Of a DNA stretch of 64,000 bases, positions 44,379 through 54,162 are shown one piece after another. The DNA is from Roseihalotalea indica (GTDB taxonomy: Bacteria; Bacteroidota; Bacteroidia; Cytophagales; Cyclobacteriaceae): assembly GCF_022458895.1 (NCBI RefSeq), contig NZ_JAINFL010000010.1:62001-126000 (forward strand). The letters run 5' to 3'. Both the position numbers and the translations under genes were made by a program. Each line of letters opens with the position of its first letter. Position 1 is the first letter of the stretch. The notes beneath the pieces were generated by a model that did not search any database, was not told the origin of the DNA, and saw nothing but the letters and a program-made list of their open reading frames with translations.

Positions 44379-47300
44379 CTATGGGTTCACAATAATACGC
44401 CTCACCAAAGTCTGCCCTAGGGCGCTGATTTTTAGAGCGTAGATACCGGATGGCACTTGAGAAACATCTAATTTTAAAGCATTAAGCCCGGCTTGGGCAT
44501 CCTGTATGTAATCTGATAAAAGCATCTCACCTGCGTTACTAATCAACTTCACCTGAATCTCCCCAGGTTCTTCTAACAACACTGACAGGACTACCTCATC
44601 GCGTGCCGGGTTGGGGTAAGGGGATTCCAAAAGCACCGGAGAAGACAGCGTTATACATACTCGATTGTCGCTGGTATTCTCTTCCACAACCTGGCCGGAT
44701 ATGCCTGTCACTAATGCACAGACATACTCTATAGGGGTAAGCTGATTACGAACCGTGGTGAGAGTTGTTTTTAATGGAAATGAAGCCCTTTCCCCTGGAA
44801 GAAAAGGCCCATCTATTTTTTCTTTTAAAGACACTACATCCCCCAGGTTAACCAGCACATCAATTACATCAATAATTAATGTTCCCTGATTCCGCACCGT
44901 CAATAATAGCTGGTCGGCCTGAGATGTATCCGATAAGATTATTAACTCTTCCAGCACAATATCAAGCTGAGGATCTACCACTTCAACTGAAGTTTTGGCA
45001 GTATCTGAGCAACCAATATCATTTTGCACGATCAACTCTATCTGGTAAATGCCCTGATCATCAAATGTAAAAATGGGCTCACGCTCTTGTGAAATCTCAC
45101 TACCATTAACCTTCCACTGTAAGCTGGAGTAACCGGTAGAGAGATTTGTAGAAGTAACTGTCAGTGGCGCACCACCCGATACCTGAGATACTTTAAAAGC
45201 AGCCTGTGGTGATTCAAGAATGGTAATGGTGCTATCAAATGTAAAAGAACAGCCTTCGGTAGTTTCCAGCGTCAGAGTAACCAGATGCTCACCTGTTTCT
45301 GAAAATACCACGGTAGGAGAACTTTCAAAGATGGTCCCTAGGCCGGTTACCTCCCACGTATATCGGTCTAGGCTCCAACCATTCAGTTGGGTTTCATTAT
45401 TGAAATTAACTGGTTCACCTAGGCAGCCGGTAGCCAACTTAAAACGCACGTCGGGCCGAGGCAGCACTTCCAAAGACTGACTTACTGTTGCATTACACCC
45501 GGAGGAAGCAAAGGTTGTTAGTGATACGTCATAAATACCAGGTTCTGCAAAAGCGTATGTTATAGAATCTTCCGTAAAATTCTCTCCATTAATGGTCCAT
45601 AACCACTGTACGATCTGGTCACCATCTGCCACAGTGGAAGTATCCGCAAATTGATACAGCATCGGCTCAAGGCTGGTGGGGCAAAGTCTATTGACTACGA
45701 AACCAGGTGAAACCGGAGTTTCCACTGTAATGGTTCGTGTAGCCGAGCTAGAACACCCTCCGCTTGATTGCGTGATAAGTTCCACAGTGTAAGTACCTGG
45801 ATTTATAAAAGAATACGAAGGGTTTCGGATATCAGAAGTGCCCATTCCATCTCCAAAATCCCACTGCCAGGCCACTATATTGGCATTACTACCGGCAGTG
45901 GTTGTATCCATAAATTGAGTTACTGCCCCAACGCAAGCCACATCAGTGGTAAAGCCAACTTTTGGTTGCTCATACACTGTCACGATCTGGCTGGTCGTGT
46001 TAGCACACCCCAATGAGGTGTTAGCCGTAAGAGAAATTTCATATGAGCCAGGCTTCTGAAAGGTATACGATGCAGCCTCTGAGGAAGTAGTCTCTAATCC
46101 ACCACCATCTCCAAAATTCCATTGATAATTAGTAATATTATCACCACTGGTTTGGTTTTCCAGCGAAAGGGGTTGTCCGGCACACACTTGGGCAGGTACT
46201 GTAAAATCTACTGTTGGTCCCTGAACAACATTAAGGGTTGTTTCGTACGTTTCAGTACACCCCGGAATACTGGCTTCTAAACGGACAACTTTTTGTCCCC
46301 CTTCGATAAATGTGAAGGAAGGATCAGTTTCTTCAGAGAAAAGCTCATCGTTTACAAACCACTGATAACGGATTGCATTATCAGCTCCCTGGGCATTAGT
46401 AAGGTTAGTAAATGCCACACTACCATTAGAACAGATAGTCTCAGCAGGAAGCGAAAACTCCGGTATGGGAGGATTATAGATCGTTATTTGGCGAGCCAAT
46501 CTATTGCTGCAGCCGTTTTCAGATGCTACTTCTACATTTACATCATAAGTACCTGCCGCAGGGAAATTATAAGTAACCGTTTCACCAGATTTTGCTTCGC
46601 CATTAATGGTCCAATTTGTTGAAATAAGCGATTGATCTGTTGTAGAAGTTAAGGTAATTTCATTTCCCACACATAGACTACTAAGTTGAAAATTTATTGT
46701 CGGTGCCTGATCTTCCGTTACTGTGATAAATTGTGTGGTATCATCACGATTACCAAATTCATCGTAAGCGGTGAGTGTAATAGGGTAAGTACCAGATTGG
46801 CTATATCTAGTATAAGCTGGGGTCTCTACCGTAGAAAAATTATTATCGACATTAAAACATTCTTCAGCAAAATTAAACCTTACTATTTCATTTGCATTAT
46901 AGTTCAGCGCAGTCAGATACCAGGAAGGAGCATCGTATATTAAATCAAAATCATAGACTGTATTAAGCTCAGAAAAATTGCCTAGGAATATTTGTGTTGG
47001 TTCAGGGTTTTCTAAATTATCACCTAATTCAACTTTGTAAAACCCAGCACTTCTTGTAGCTACAATACAATAAATCTGCGCATTCTCTTCAACAATAAAA
47101 ACGCGAGTAGGTCTAGATACGGTTGCTATTTTTAGAACCGAAGGAGTATTAGCCAAATCATTACCAAACGATAATAGAAAAATCTCATTTCTATTACCAT
47201 TGCTTGTAATTGCGTACCATTTTCCATCTTGCTGAGTCAACGAGACTCCAAAAAGTCCATTAAATGACGAAGATGCTACTTCATTTACATCATCGACATC

Positions 47301-47957
47301 CGGATTAGTAGTGATCGAGTTACCAAAATCAATAAAGCTCAATTTGCTACTTCCTAAATTTGCGATACTTGCTATAACCCGACCTTCTTTGTGGTATATA
47401 TCCAATCCAAAAGGCTTATTCAATGAATTAAAATTCCCTAGATTAATAACATCAGGAGGCTGTTCTAGCCCATTTTGAAATTTTAACCTTAATAAACGAT
47501 TATTACCATCATTCACTAATAAGGCATACCATATACCATCTTCTTTGACAAATTGCAAGCTGTTAGGTGCTGATAAAAAACCTCCAGGATTACCTAGATC
47601 AAATACAGTAGGAGTAGCTTCTAGATCAGAGAATTCCAATCTAAATAATTTATTATTCGATCTACTAGATACAAATGCGTACCATTTACCCCTATCAAAA
47701 ACATATTTGATAGCATTTGCCTTTTGCACGCCATTTAATGCAAAGACATTATTTGGTATAGGTTGAATATTTGAAAAATCTGAGGGGCAAAAATCCCAAA
47801 CATAGCTATTAGCGTTTGCAGATACATTTTCTAGTGCTAATGTACTTCCTGAACAAATTTCGCCACTCATATTAAAACTAGCGAAAGGAAATTGGGCAAA
47901 TACATTTATAGATAAAACTAGGAAAAATAGAATAAAAGCAGCACATTCTCTCGCCAT
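44379..47957 (-). CDS. T9SS-secreted PKD-repeat protein with inserted beta-propeller
   Basis: 1192 aa. After a signal peptide (to FAQ, about 22) an opening PKD-like segment (VWDFC near 50) is followed by about 330 residues of propeller-like repeats with the recurring form KWYAFVSSRSNNKLFRLEF. The rest of a PKD unit (YSQSGTYPITLTAYDEFGN) follows, then seven further tandem PKD domains (WDFGDG/WNFGDG in two of them), a CARDB-like domain (about 1000-1105) and a T9SS type A sorting domain (SPYPNPARDE...SGIYALKI...RRIIVNP). It should be exported to and attached at the cell surface. It lies 21 bases after a glycosyltransferase gene and probably belongs to that transcript. Confidence 0.88.
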   Translation of the reverse strand: MARECAAFILFFLVLSINVFAQFPFASFNMSGEICSGSTLALENVSANANSYVWDFCPSDFSNIQPIPNNVFALNGVQKANAIKYVFDRGKWYAFVSSRSNNKLFRLEFSDLEATPTVFDLGNPGGFLSAPNSLQFVKEDGIWYALLVNDGNNRLLRLKFQNGLEQPPDVINLGNFNSLNKPFGLDIYHKEGRVIASIANLGSSKLSFIDFGNSITTNPDVDDVNEVASSSFNGLFGVSLTQQDGKWYAITSNGNRNEIFLLSFGNDLANTPSVLKIATVSRPTRVFIVEENAQIYCIVATRSAGFYKVELGDNLENPEPTQIFLGNFSELNTVYDFDLIYDAPSWYLTALNYNANEIVRFNFAEECFNVDNNFSTVETPAYTRYSQSGTYPITLTAYDEFGNRDDTTQFITVTEDQAPTINFQLSSLCVGNEITLTSTTDQSLISTNWTINGEAKSGETVTYNFPAAGTYDVNVEVASENGCSNRLARQITIYNPPIPEFSLPAETICSNGSVAFTNLTNAQGADNAIRYQWFVNDELFSEETDPSFTFIEGGQKVVRLEASIPGCTETYETTLNVVQGPTVDFTVPAQVCAGQPLSLENQTSGDNITNYQWNFGDGGGLETTSSEAASYTFQKPGSYEISLTANTSLGCANTTSQIVTVYEQPKVGFTTDVACVGAVTQFMDTTTAGSNANIVAWQWDFGDGMGTSDIRNPSYSFINPGTYTVELITQSSGGCSSSATRTITVETPVSPGFVVNRLCPTSLEPMLYQFADTSTVADGDQIVQWLWTINGENFTEDSITYAFAEPGIYDVSLTTFASSGCNATVSQSLEVLPRPDVRFKLATGCLGEPVNFNNETQLNGWSLDRYTWEVTGLGTIFESSPTVVFSETGEHLVTLTLETTEGCSFTFDSTITILESPQAAFKVSQVSGGAPLTVTSTNLSTGYSSLQWKVNGSEISQEREPIFTFDDQGIYQIELIVQNDIGCSDTAKTSVEVVDPQLDIVLEELIILSDTSQADQLLLTVRNQGTLIIDVIDVLVNLGDVVSLKEKIDGPFLPGERASFPLKTTLTTVRNQLTPIEYVCALVTGISGQVVEENTSDNRVCITLSSPVLLESPYPNPARDEVVLSVLLEEPGEIQVKLISNAGEMLLSDYIQDAQAGLNALKLDVSQVPSGIYALKISALGQTLVRRIIVNP

Positions 47958-47978
47958 ATATCACAATCATAAATAAAA

Positions 47979-49040
47979 TCAAATCACTATCTTATCATTG
48001 TACCTTACCCTACAAAACTTGTACCTACGTTTAAATAATGTTTGTGAAGGCCAGTATAAGTAGTATGCTTTATTAACTATCTTGATAAAGATTTCTGAAT
48101 TTAATTTTCTATAAATTCTAAAACAGGCTATATATGCTAAACCCTCTAATTTTACATTTTTAGAAATCTGTTTATCTTCCTCAAGAAGTTTCATTACCTC
48201 CACTGCTTTTTCATACATACCTTGCATCAGATATTGTCTTACTACGTTTTCGAAAAAAAGCCCAAAGATAAGTTGCTTGCGTCGAGAGGTAAGCATACCT
48301 GCCTCTTCCAACTCTGAGGATATTTTAAGAAATAGCTTGTAATGAGAATTTACAGTGTTTATATGGTAAATACTCTTTCCTATATGTTCACCCATATGCT
48401 TGCGCCAAAAACAATCAGGGGGAAATTGATAAGCCGTGGTATAAATAAGATTTTTAGAAAGTGCTGCAATATGAAAGTCTATATCTTGAAAAGCTAAAAC
48501 ATCTGTATCCCAATGCAAACTTGATTTTATAAGAGATTTTCTTTTCCAGATAGGGTTTAAATTAAGAAATGGAGCATCTAAATTTAAAAATGTATCTATG
48601 TGACTTTCTAAAGCTCTATTTTCAGATATTAGAACATCATTATCACCCGGTACTTCATTAAAAATAAGGCCAGCAAAAACTGCAAAGTCCAAATTTGGGT
48701 ATTCCTCAATAAAACTAACTCTTTGTCGTAGGCAAAATGAAGCTAAATAATCGTCTGAATCTAAAAAGATAACATATTTACCACTAGCATGGCTGATGCC
48801 AATATTCCGGCAGCTTTGTGCACCCTTAGGTTCGTCTATACGCTTTTTATATTTTATTCTTTTATCATATTTGGAAAACTCTTTAACAACTATCGGTGTA
48901 TCGTCTTGTGAGCCATCGTCTATAACAATCATTTCCCAATTACTATAAGTCTGCTTTAAAAGGGACTGTATGGCATCAGATATGTAGGCTTGCCTATTAA
49001 AAACAGGGGTAATAATCGATACTAATGGGCCAGACTTCAT
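47979..49040 (-). CDS. Glycosyltransferase family 2
   Basis: 353 aa. A GT-A fold at the N-terminus: IITPVFNRQAYISDAI, VIDDGSQDDT and the metal/nucleotide motif FLDSDD near residue 90-97. The C-terminal half is helical and specific (YLMQGMYEKAVEVMKLLEE). It adds a sugar to a growing surface or lipid-linked glycan in the cytosol. The start lies 4 bases after the methyltransferase stop; it is the last sugar gene before the T9SS gene. Acceptor unknown. Confidence 0.88.
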   Translation of the reverse strand: MKSGPLVSIITPVFNRQAYISDAIQSLLKQTYSNWEMIVIDDGSQDDTPIVVKEFSKYDKRIKYKKRIDEPKGAQSCRNIGISHASGKYVIFLDSDDYLASFCLRQRVSFIEEYPNLDFAVFAGLIFNEVPGDNDVLISENRALESHIDTFLNLDAPFLNLNPIWKRKSLIKSSLHWDTDVLAFQDIDFHIAALSKNLIYTTAYQFPPDCFWRKHMGEHIGKSIYHINTVNSHYKLFLKISSELEEAGMLTSRRKQLIFGLFFENVVRQYLMQGMYEKAVEVMKLLEEDKQISKNVKLEGLAYIACFRIYRKLNSEIFIKIVNKAYYLYWPSQTLFKRRYKFCRVRYNDKIVI

Positions 49041-49044
49041 TTTC

Positions 49045-49803
49045 CTATTTATTAGACCTTGCTAATAGTACAGCACCGGTTTCGGTATCATAGCTTGTAG
49101 AATTAAATTCTTTATATTTTTCCTTCCAACGAGATACTATTACCGATTCATCTTCTCTCTTGGTATCATCTACTAAAATTGCAGCGCGATCACTTAGATA
49201 ATCATATAGGAATGGCAATGCGGGATAACGCGAATATTTTTGGATATAACCGGGGGGCGCATCAACAATTACAAAATCTATCTTTTGCTGGATTTTGTTT
49301 AGAAAACTTGAGTCATACCAAACCCCTTGAAACGAGTCTATATCTGCTTGGACCAGAGGTTGATGTAACACTTCTACGTACTCTTCTAAACCATGTGCTC
49401 TAACGTAATTAGAGGTTCTATCAGCAAACTTTTGATCATGATCAAGAGCTAAAATTTTTCCTGCACCAATCTTTTTTAAACAGTACCCCATTACTATCGA
49501 TGAAGCTCCACTTCCTATATCAATGATTAGTTTCGGTTTTCTATTAATAACCTCTTGCATTAAAATTTCAGCAAAATCCGGTGAAATAGACCATAAATCG
49601 CGAAACGCGGGTAAAACATTTGATGGCTTTGTAACGAAATAGATGTTCATCAACCCCTGAAATTGGCGAAATTGCATGGCGTGTGCTGCCTCGTTTTTTA
49701 GTAATAGCTGTCTTAGATCTTGCTGGCTTTTATTAATCCTAAATAAAAAACATGAGAATATTATTAAACATAATATGATCAGTATCAATAAAAAATCTAT
49801 CAT
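49045..49803 (-). CDS. Membrane-anchored class I SAM methyltransferase
   Basis: 252 aa. An N-terminal membrane helix (about 3-22) is followed by a Rossmann methyltransferase domain of Methyltransf_24 type: IIDIGSGASSIVMGYCL (SAM motif I), ILALDHDQKFADRT (motif II, acidic loop), DFVIVDAPPGY (motif IV) and AAILVDDTKREDE. Probably methylates a sugar hydroxyl or other group of the glycan intermediates made by its neighbours. Twenty bases separate it from the previous gene. Confidence 0.8.
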   Translation of the reverse strand: MIDFLLILIILCLIIFSCFLFRINKSQQDLRQLLLKNEAAHAMQFRQFQGLMNIYFVTKPSNVLPAFRDLWSISPDFAEILMQEVINRKPKLIIDIGSGASSIVMGYCLKKIGAGKILALDHDQKFADRTSNYVRAHGLEEYVEVLHQPLVQADIDSFQGVWYDSSFLNKIQQKIDFVIVDAPPGYIQKYSRYPALPFLYDYLSDRAAILVDDTKREDESVIVSRWKEKYKEFNSTSYDTETGAVLLARSNK

Positions 49804-49823
49804 AAATGTAAATTTTACAAATA

Positions 49824-50777
49824 TTATTTTGTAATACTTTTTACTTTTTTTATTATATAAATAATGTTAGCGGGTACATATGCATATACTACCGTTCGGA
49901 CTCGATTAATAAAGCTATTCCGATGGCGATACAGATAGCGAATAGTATACCTATCAGCCTTAAAATTGGGTTTAATTTTATTTGGATGAAAAATTTCATC
50001 TATAGAATTAATCTTTAGATTCGATACTATATCTTTTTTATTTTTTGTCTGGGTGGCCTCTCCTCCAAAACCGACATTTGAAACCAAATTATAATTTGGT
50101 AAAATGGTCACTCCCCCATCTTTCCAGATTGAGTACTGCCATCGATAAGCCCAAGAATTTATTTCATTCTTTTTTAACTGAAGGAATATATTTATCCATC
50201 TATTTTGCTCTCGTTTACTCGATACAAAATTGTCAACTTTTTTTTCTGCAATGAACTCACACAAACCTTCTAGGTCATAAGTGAATTTAGACCATGCCCT
50301 TTTCCAAGTAGCCCACCCCCAAATATGAGCCTGATGTGAAAAATAGTACGACGCCTTTCCTCTTTTCTTTCCAAATTGAAAATTATTACCGGATATCATC
50401 ATTACTTCCTCATTTTCAGAATAATGACTTAAAACTTCTTTACAAAAGAAAAAAAAACTCTCGTCGGGTAGACAGTCATCTTCAAGAATTATACCTTCTT
50501 CCACACCTTCAAAAAACCAAGTAATTGCATTGCTGACAGCCTTTGCACAACCTAGATTCTCTTCTCTAAAAAGTGTTGACACTTCACAGTCCCAGTCAAT
50601 TCGTTGTACAATTTCACGTACCTCCAGACATTTCGTAGCATCTTGTGCATGATTTCTCCTAGGTCCATCAGCTGCAATGAAAAGCTTTTTTGGTTGTACT
50701 TCACGTATTCTAGCAAATACTTGTCTTGTTAAATCTGGTCTATTAAATACTAAAAACAGCACAGGTGTATCTAACAT
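49824..50777 (-). CDS. GT-A fold glycosyltransferase (HlpA-like / nucleotide-diphospho-sugar transferase)
   Basis: 317 aa. VLFLVFNRPDLTRQVFA, FIAADGPR and GIILEDDCLPDESFF (the metal-binding EDD/DxD position) are characteristic. An HIWGWATWKRAWSKF segment marks this subfamily. Acts on a nucleotide-sugar donor in the polysaccharide cluster. The C-terminus is basic. Confidence 0.8.
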   Translation of the reverse strand: MLDTPVLFLVFNRPDLTRQVFARIREVQPKKLFIAADGPRRNHAQDATKCLEVREIVQRIDWDCEVSTLFREENLGCAKAVSNAITWFFEGVEEGIILEDDCLPDESFFFFCKEVLSHYSENEEVMMISGNNFQFGKKRGKASYYFSHQAHIWGWATWKRAWSKFTYDLEGLCEFIAEKKVDNFVSSKREQNRWINIFLQLKKNEINSWAYRWQYSIWKDGGVTILPNYNLVSNVGFGGEATQTKNKKDIVSNLKINSIDEIFHPNKIKPNFKADRYTIRYLYRHRNSFINRVRTVVYAYVPANIIYIIKKVKSITK

Positions 50778-50848
50778 GGATCAAGGATAATTTTATAAAC
50801 AGAATAAAGATATTTGGTGTAAGGTAATTGGAAAAAATACAGTTAGAA

Positions 50849-52084
50849 TTAATAAAATTTTTTATAGACTTTACTATAACTTCCAATACCCTTGGAAAGG
50901 CTAAAGAGTTCACAGGCACCTTTGCGAATTAATGCCGATGAGAACTCTATGCTTTTGTGTATTTTATGCAATACAACCTGATACTCAAAGCTTTTTACAT
51001 TAGAAATTAAAAACCCACAATTAATAGATTGTATAATATTATCAGTATCACCAATTCCACTATTAACAATCATTGGAATACCCATACTCATGATCTCGCC
51101 CATTTTTGTGGCAGAAGAAGCCTGCTTTGAGAAAACAGGTTTGATGAAAAATATGGACCAGTTACTTAGGCTAAGGTACAGCGGTACTTCCTGCCGGGTA
51201 GCAGCAGTAATTACTATTTTATCTGTGTCAATATTATTTTTCTCACAGAGTTGCCATATCTCCTCAGGTGAGTCTTTGGTAATAAATAAAAAGTAAGCAT
51301 TAGAATACGTTTGCTGTAGTTTTCTATAAAAGATCAGCATTTCTTCTACCATGTACCAGGTACCCAATGAGCCTAGGTACGAAAGGACAAATGCATCCTG
51401 AGGAATAGCAAACTTCTTTTTCAATAATTTTTTAGCTAGCGCATCTATTTTTTCGGGATCAAACAATGCGGTATCTACACAGCAGGGTATTACCTGAATA
51501 GGAATAGGCTGATTTTTGACTTCTGTCCACTTATGAATAATATCCTTTGCTTTATGAGTTAACGTAACCGTATAATCGGCTTCACTCAGTAATTCAATTT
51601 CCTTTCTTTTGAAGTAGTGGTAGATCACTCGGAATAGTGGATTTTTTAGATTCCACAGCCCCCCTTCAACCCGCTCATCAGCCCAGAAACCTCGCATATC
51701 AAAAATAAATTTTGTGCCGAATTTCCGTTTCATAGCCATACCGATGAGCGCCGATATATAAGAACGACAATGGATTATACGAAAATTATGCTGCCGGTGT
51801 AATTGATACGCTTTCCTCCGAAGCTGGTAGACATCGTAAAGGGTTGAGAGCACGGGCGGCTTTTTGTGGTAAGGAAGAGGCACCCAGCCAATATTACAAG
51901 CGTCTAGCAATGTTTGTATCTGGCTTTTGGCTTCTTTAAAGCGCTCGGCTTTTTCAAAACTGATAATCGTAAACTGATAGTCCTGCTTGGCAAGTCCCTG
52001 CAAATACGGAATAACCTGCGACTGCCCCAGGGGATCAGTCATGCCGTCATACGATAGATAGAGGGTTTTAATCATCCGCCCCAA
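50849..52084 (-). CDS. Glycosyltransferase family 4 (GT-B fold)
   Basis: 411 aa. YLSYDGMTDPLGQSQVIPYL near the start is typical of Bacteroidota polysaccharide GT4 proteins. The donor-binding half has VLSYLGSLGTWYMVEEML, ATRQEVPLYLSLSNW and MGEIMSMGIPMIVNSGIGDTD, where the E-x7-E-like motif is weakened. The start overlaps the upstream gene by 17 bases (52068-52084), so translation is coupled. An alternative start 3 codons later (MIKTLYLS) fits the usual family start better and would still overlap. Confidence 0.85.
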   Translation of the reverse strand: MGRMIKTLYLSYDGMTDPLGQSQVIPYLQGLAKQDYQFTIISFEKAERFKEAKSQIQTLLDACNIGWVPLPYHKKPPVLSTLYDVYQLRRKAYQLHRQHNFRIIHCRSYISALIGMAMKRKFGTKFIFDMRGFWADERVEGGLWNLKNPLFRVIYHYFKRKEIELLSEADYTVTLTHKAKDIIHKWTEVKNQPIPIQVIPCCVDTALFDPEKIDALAKKLLKKKFAIPQDAFVLSYLGSLGTWYMVEEMLIFYRKLQQTYSNAYFLFITKDSPEEIWQLCEKNNIDTDKIVITAATRQEVPLYLSLSNWSIFFIKPVFSKQASSATKMGEIMSMGIPMIVNSGIGDTDNIIQSINCGFLISNVKSFEYQVVLHKIHKSIEFSSALIRKGACELFSLSKGIGSYSKVYKKFY

Positions 52085-53168
52085 GTTTGTTGTAAATACC
52101 CGATAACTTGCGCATATAGCTACTTTTACTAAACAAGTTAGCTCTCTGGCTACTCTGTTTTTTTAAGCTATCCAATGGCTGAGATGCTCGAAAAATATTT
52201 TGTAAGGAATTTTTTAGTGACTGAACACTATGTGGATCAAAGTAGATGACCGTTTCCCCAGCTACCTCCCGGTGAGCATCAATTTCTGAGACTAGGCAGG
52301 GCAAACCACATGCCATGGCCTCTGCTAAGGCTATACCAAACCCTTCAAACCGGGAAGCAGCAATATACAGATCGTATTCTGGTAGCACTGTATGAGGTTG
52401 ATCTATATGCCCTTTTAGTAAAATACGATCTTCTAATGCGTGATAGCGGATTAATTCCTGCAAAGTGTCCCTCTGTTGCCCTTCTCCATAGATATGCAAC
52501 TCAAAGTTTCGGTTAAGCAACTGAGACAACGCCTTTATTACCAGCAAATAGTTCTTTTCTGGTCTTAAGTTACCCAGCATCACCAGACGCAACCTGGCGG
52601 AATCGCCGGAATGAGAGAGCGGCATATTAGCGAAATACGTATCTTCCACATAATTGTGTAGAACCTCATAGTTAGTATTTATCCCGACTTTCCGGCTGAC
52701 TAGCTGCTGTACCGCACCGGAGACAAACAATAGATAATGACGCTTCCGATACGTAAGCCGGTCTAGCAGCAACAATTTGCGACTATACTGGGCGGTATTC
52801 TTGGGGTCGTAAAGCAGACTATGGTAAGAAGATACCAAACGAACATGCGCCGGGCACGCCAGCCTGGAAATGATGGTAGAATAATACAGATGAGAATGTA
52901 TTATTGTTACCTGATGCTGAGTAATAATCTTCTTGAGATTATTGACAACCCGAGGCGATGAGGACCATCCTTTAAAGTTCAGACAGGTAACCGTATATTC
53001 CCGAAGTTCTTCCGTATAGGCCTGAGGTGGTTTTAAATAGACTATAAGATGCCGGTATCCTGCTATTTTAATATTAGCGTGGACTAACATTTGCTCTGCC
53101 CCTCCTACTCCCAGTGAATCTATAATATGCAGAATGGTCTTTTCCAATATTCTATCGTCCTGATACAT
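52068..53168 (-). CDS. Glycosyltransferase family 4 (GT-B fold)
   Basis: 366 aa. N-terminal Rossmann half: ILHIIDSLGVGGAEQMLVHA and VTIIHSHLYYSTIISRL. Donor half: VMLGNLRPEKNYLLVIKAL, LLKGHIDQPHTVLPEYDLYI and the conserved E-x7-E in EGFGIALAEAMACGLP. Retaining enzyme, GDP- or UDP-sugar donor. Overlaps the next gene by 17 bases. Confidence 0.9.
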   Translation of the reverse strand: MYQDDRILEKTILHIIDSLGVGGAEQMLVHANIKIAGYRHLIVYLKPPQAYTEELREYTVTCLNFKGWSSSPRVVNNLKKIITQHQVTIIHSHLYYSTIISRLACPAHVRLVSSYHSLLYDPKNTAQYSRKLLLLDRLTYRKRHYLLFVSGAVQQLVSRKVGINTNYEVLHNYVEDTYFANMPLSHSGDSARLRLVMLGNLRPEKNYLLVIKALSQLLNRNFELHIYGEGQQRDTLQELIRYHALEDRILLKGHIDQPHTVLPEYDLYIAASRFEGFGIALAEAMACGLPCLVSEIDAHREVAGETVIYFDPHSVQSLKNSLQNIFRASQPLDSLKKQSSQRANLFSKSSYMRKLSGIYNKLGADD

Positions 53169-53248
53169 TTACGAAGCCAATGAATGGCCAAGCTATTTCA
53201 AAAAACACAGTTTCTCTTTTATGCCATAAGGAATATCTGTTGGGCACT

Positions 53249-54160
53249 TTATTTTTCGTGATATCCCTCATATACATAAGCCCCGTACAGCAGGTTAGTC
53301 ACAAGAAAGTATACTCTATCAAATAACTTCATATTAGGAATAAACTCTAAAAGCCGCAGGAAGGTATTTTGGTGTAATAAGACAAAGTTATATATCCCCG
53401 ATTTTATGGCACCATAGTGCAATGTCAATTCACTGTAACCCATCTGTACAGCTACTTGTCGGGTTTTTCCACCCCTCTTTCTTCTGGCTAACCACTTCTC
53501 AATCGTATTGCGGTCGGCTTCATTATGATAAGCCATAGTATTGGGATTAATAAAAATCCCGATCTGATGTTGCTTAAATCGTTGCGCCAGATCATAGTCT
53601 TCAAATCCGGCAAAAGGAAACCCTTCATTGTATCCTCCGGTGCGGAGGAAGACATCTTTGCTAATAAACAAAAACTGGCTGGTTACTGCATTAGAAGCAA
53701 AGATAGCGTGGCTGTCCCAAGCGCTATTCTTATGCCACCCTCTGAAAGTAGTAAAACCATAATGGTTAAGAAATCTTCCGAACTGGGAATGCTCTAATTT
53801 GCTCTTTAAATTAGGCGGGTATTCCCAGTTAATGTTATAGCAGGCATTGGGTTGGTTTTGGGCAATAGACAAAACATCTCGCACATTGGTTGTATCCATT
53901 AGCATATCATCATCCAGAAACAACAGCCACTCTCCCTTTGCCAGAGAAACGCCATAATTCCTGGCGGAGGCTACTCCCTGTTTTGGGTTGTTGACAATGG
54001 TCAGCATATCGCTAAGCTCAGATGGAAGACTCACCTCTGAGGTTGCGTCATTTATCACAATTATTTCGTGGTCAAAGCTGGTAAGCGAGGCTCTGGCCTG
54101 TCTGATAGTCTGTTCCAGTAAGGCTCCCCGGTCTTTAGTTGGTATGATCAGGCTAATCAT
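53249..54160 (-). CDS. Glycosyltransferase family 2
   Basis: 303 aa. GT-A signature: LIIPTKDRGALLEQTIRQA, IIVINDATSE, the LLFLDDDMLM metal site and GGYNEGFPFAGFEDYDLAQR, which carries the acceptor-side catalytic acid (ED). The C-terminus is more basic (KWLARRKRGGKTRQ). Located 2 bases before the next GT2; part of the minus-strand glycan operon. Confidence 0.9.
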   Translation of the reverse strand: MISLIIPTKDRGALLEQTIRQARASLTSFDHEIIVINDATSEVSLPSELSDMLTIVNNPKQGVASARNYGVSLAKGEWLLFLDDDMLMDTTNVRDVLSIAQNQPNACYNINWEYPPNLKSKLEHSQFGRFLNHYGFTTFRGWHKNSAWDSHAIFASNAVTSQFLFISKDVFLRTGGYNEGFPFAGFEDYDLAQRFKQHQIGIFINPNTMAYHNEADRNTIEKWLARRKRGGKTRQVAVQMGYSELTLHYGAIKSGIYNFVLLHQNTFLRLLEFIPNMKLFDRVYFLVTNLLYGAYVYEGYHEK

Positions 54161-54162
54161 GG

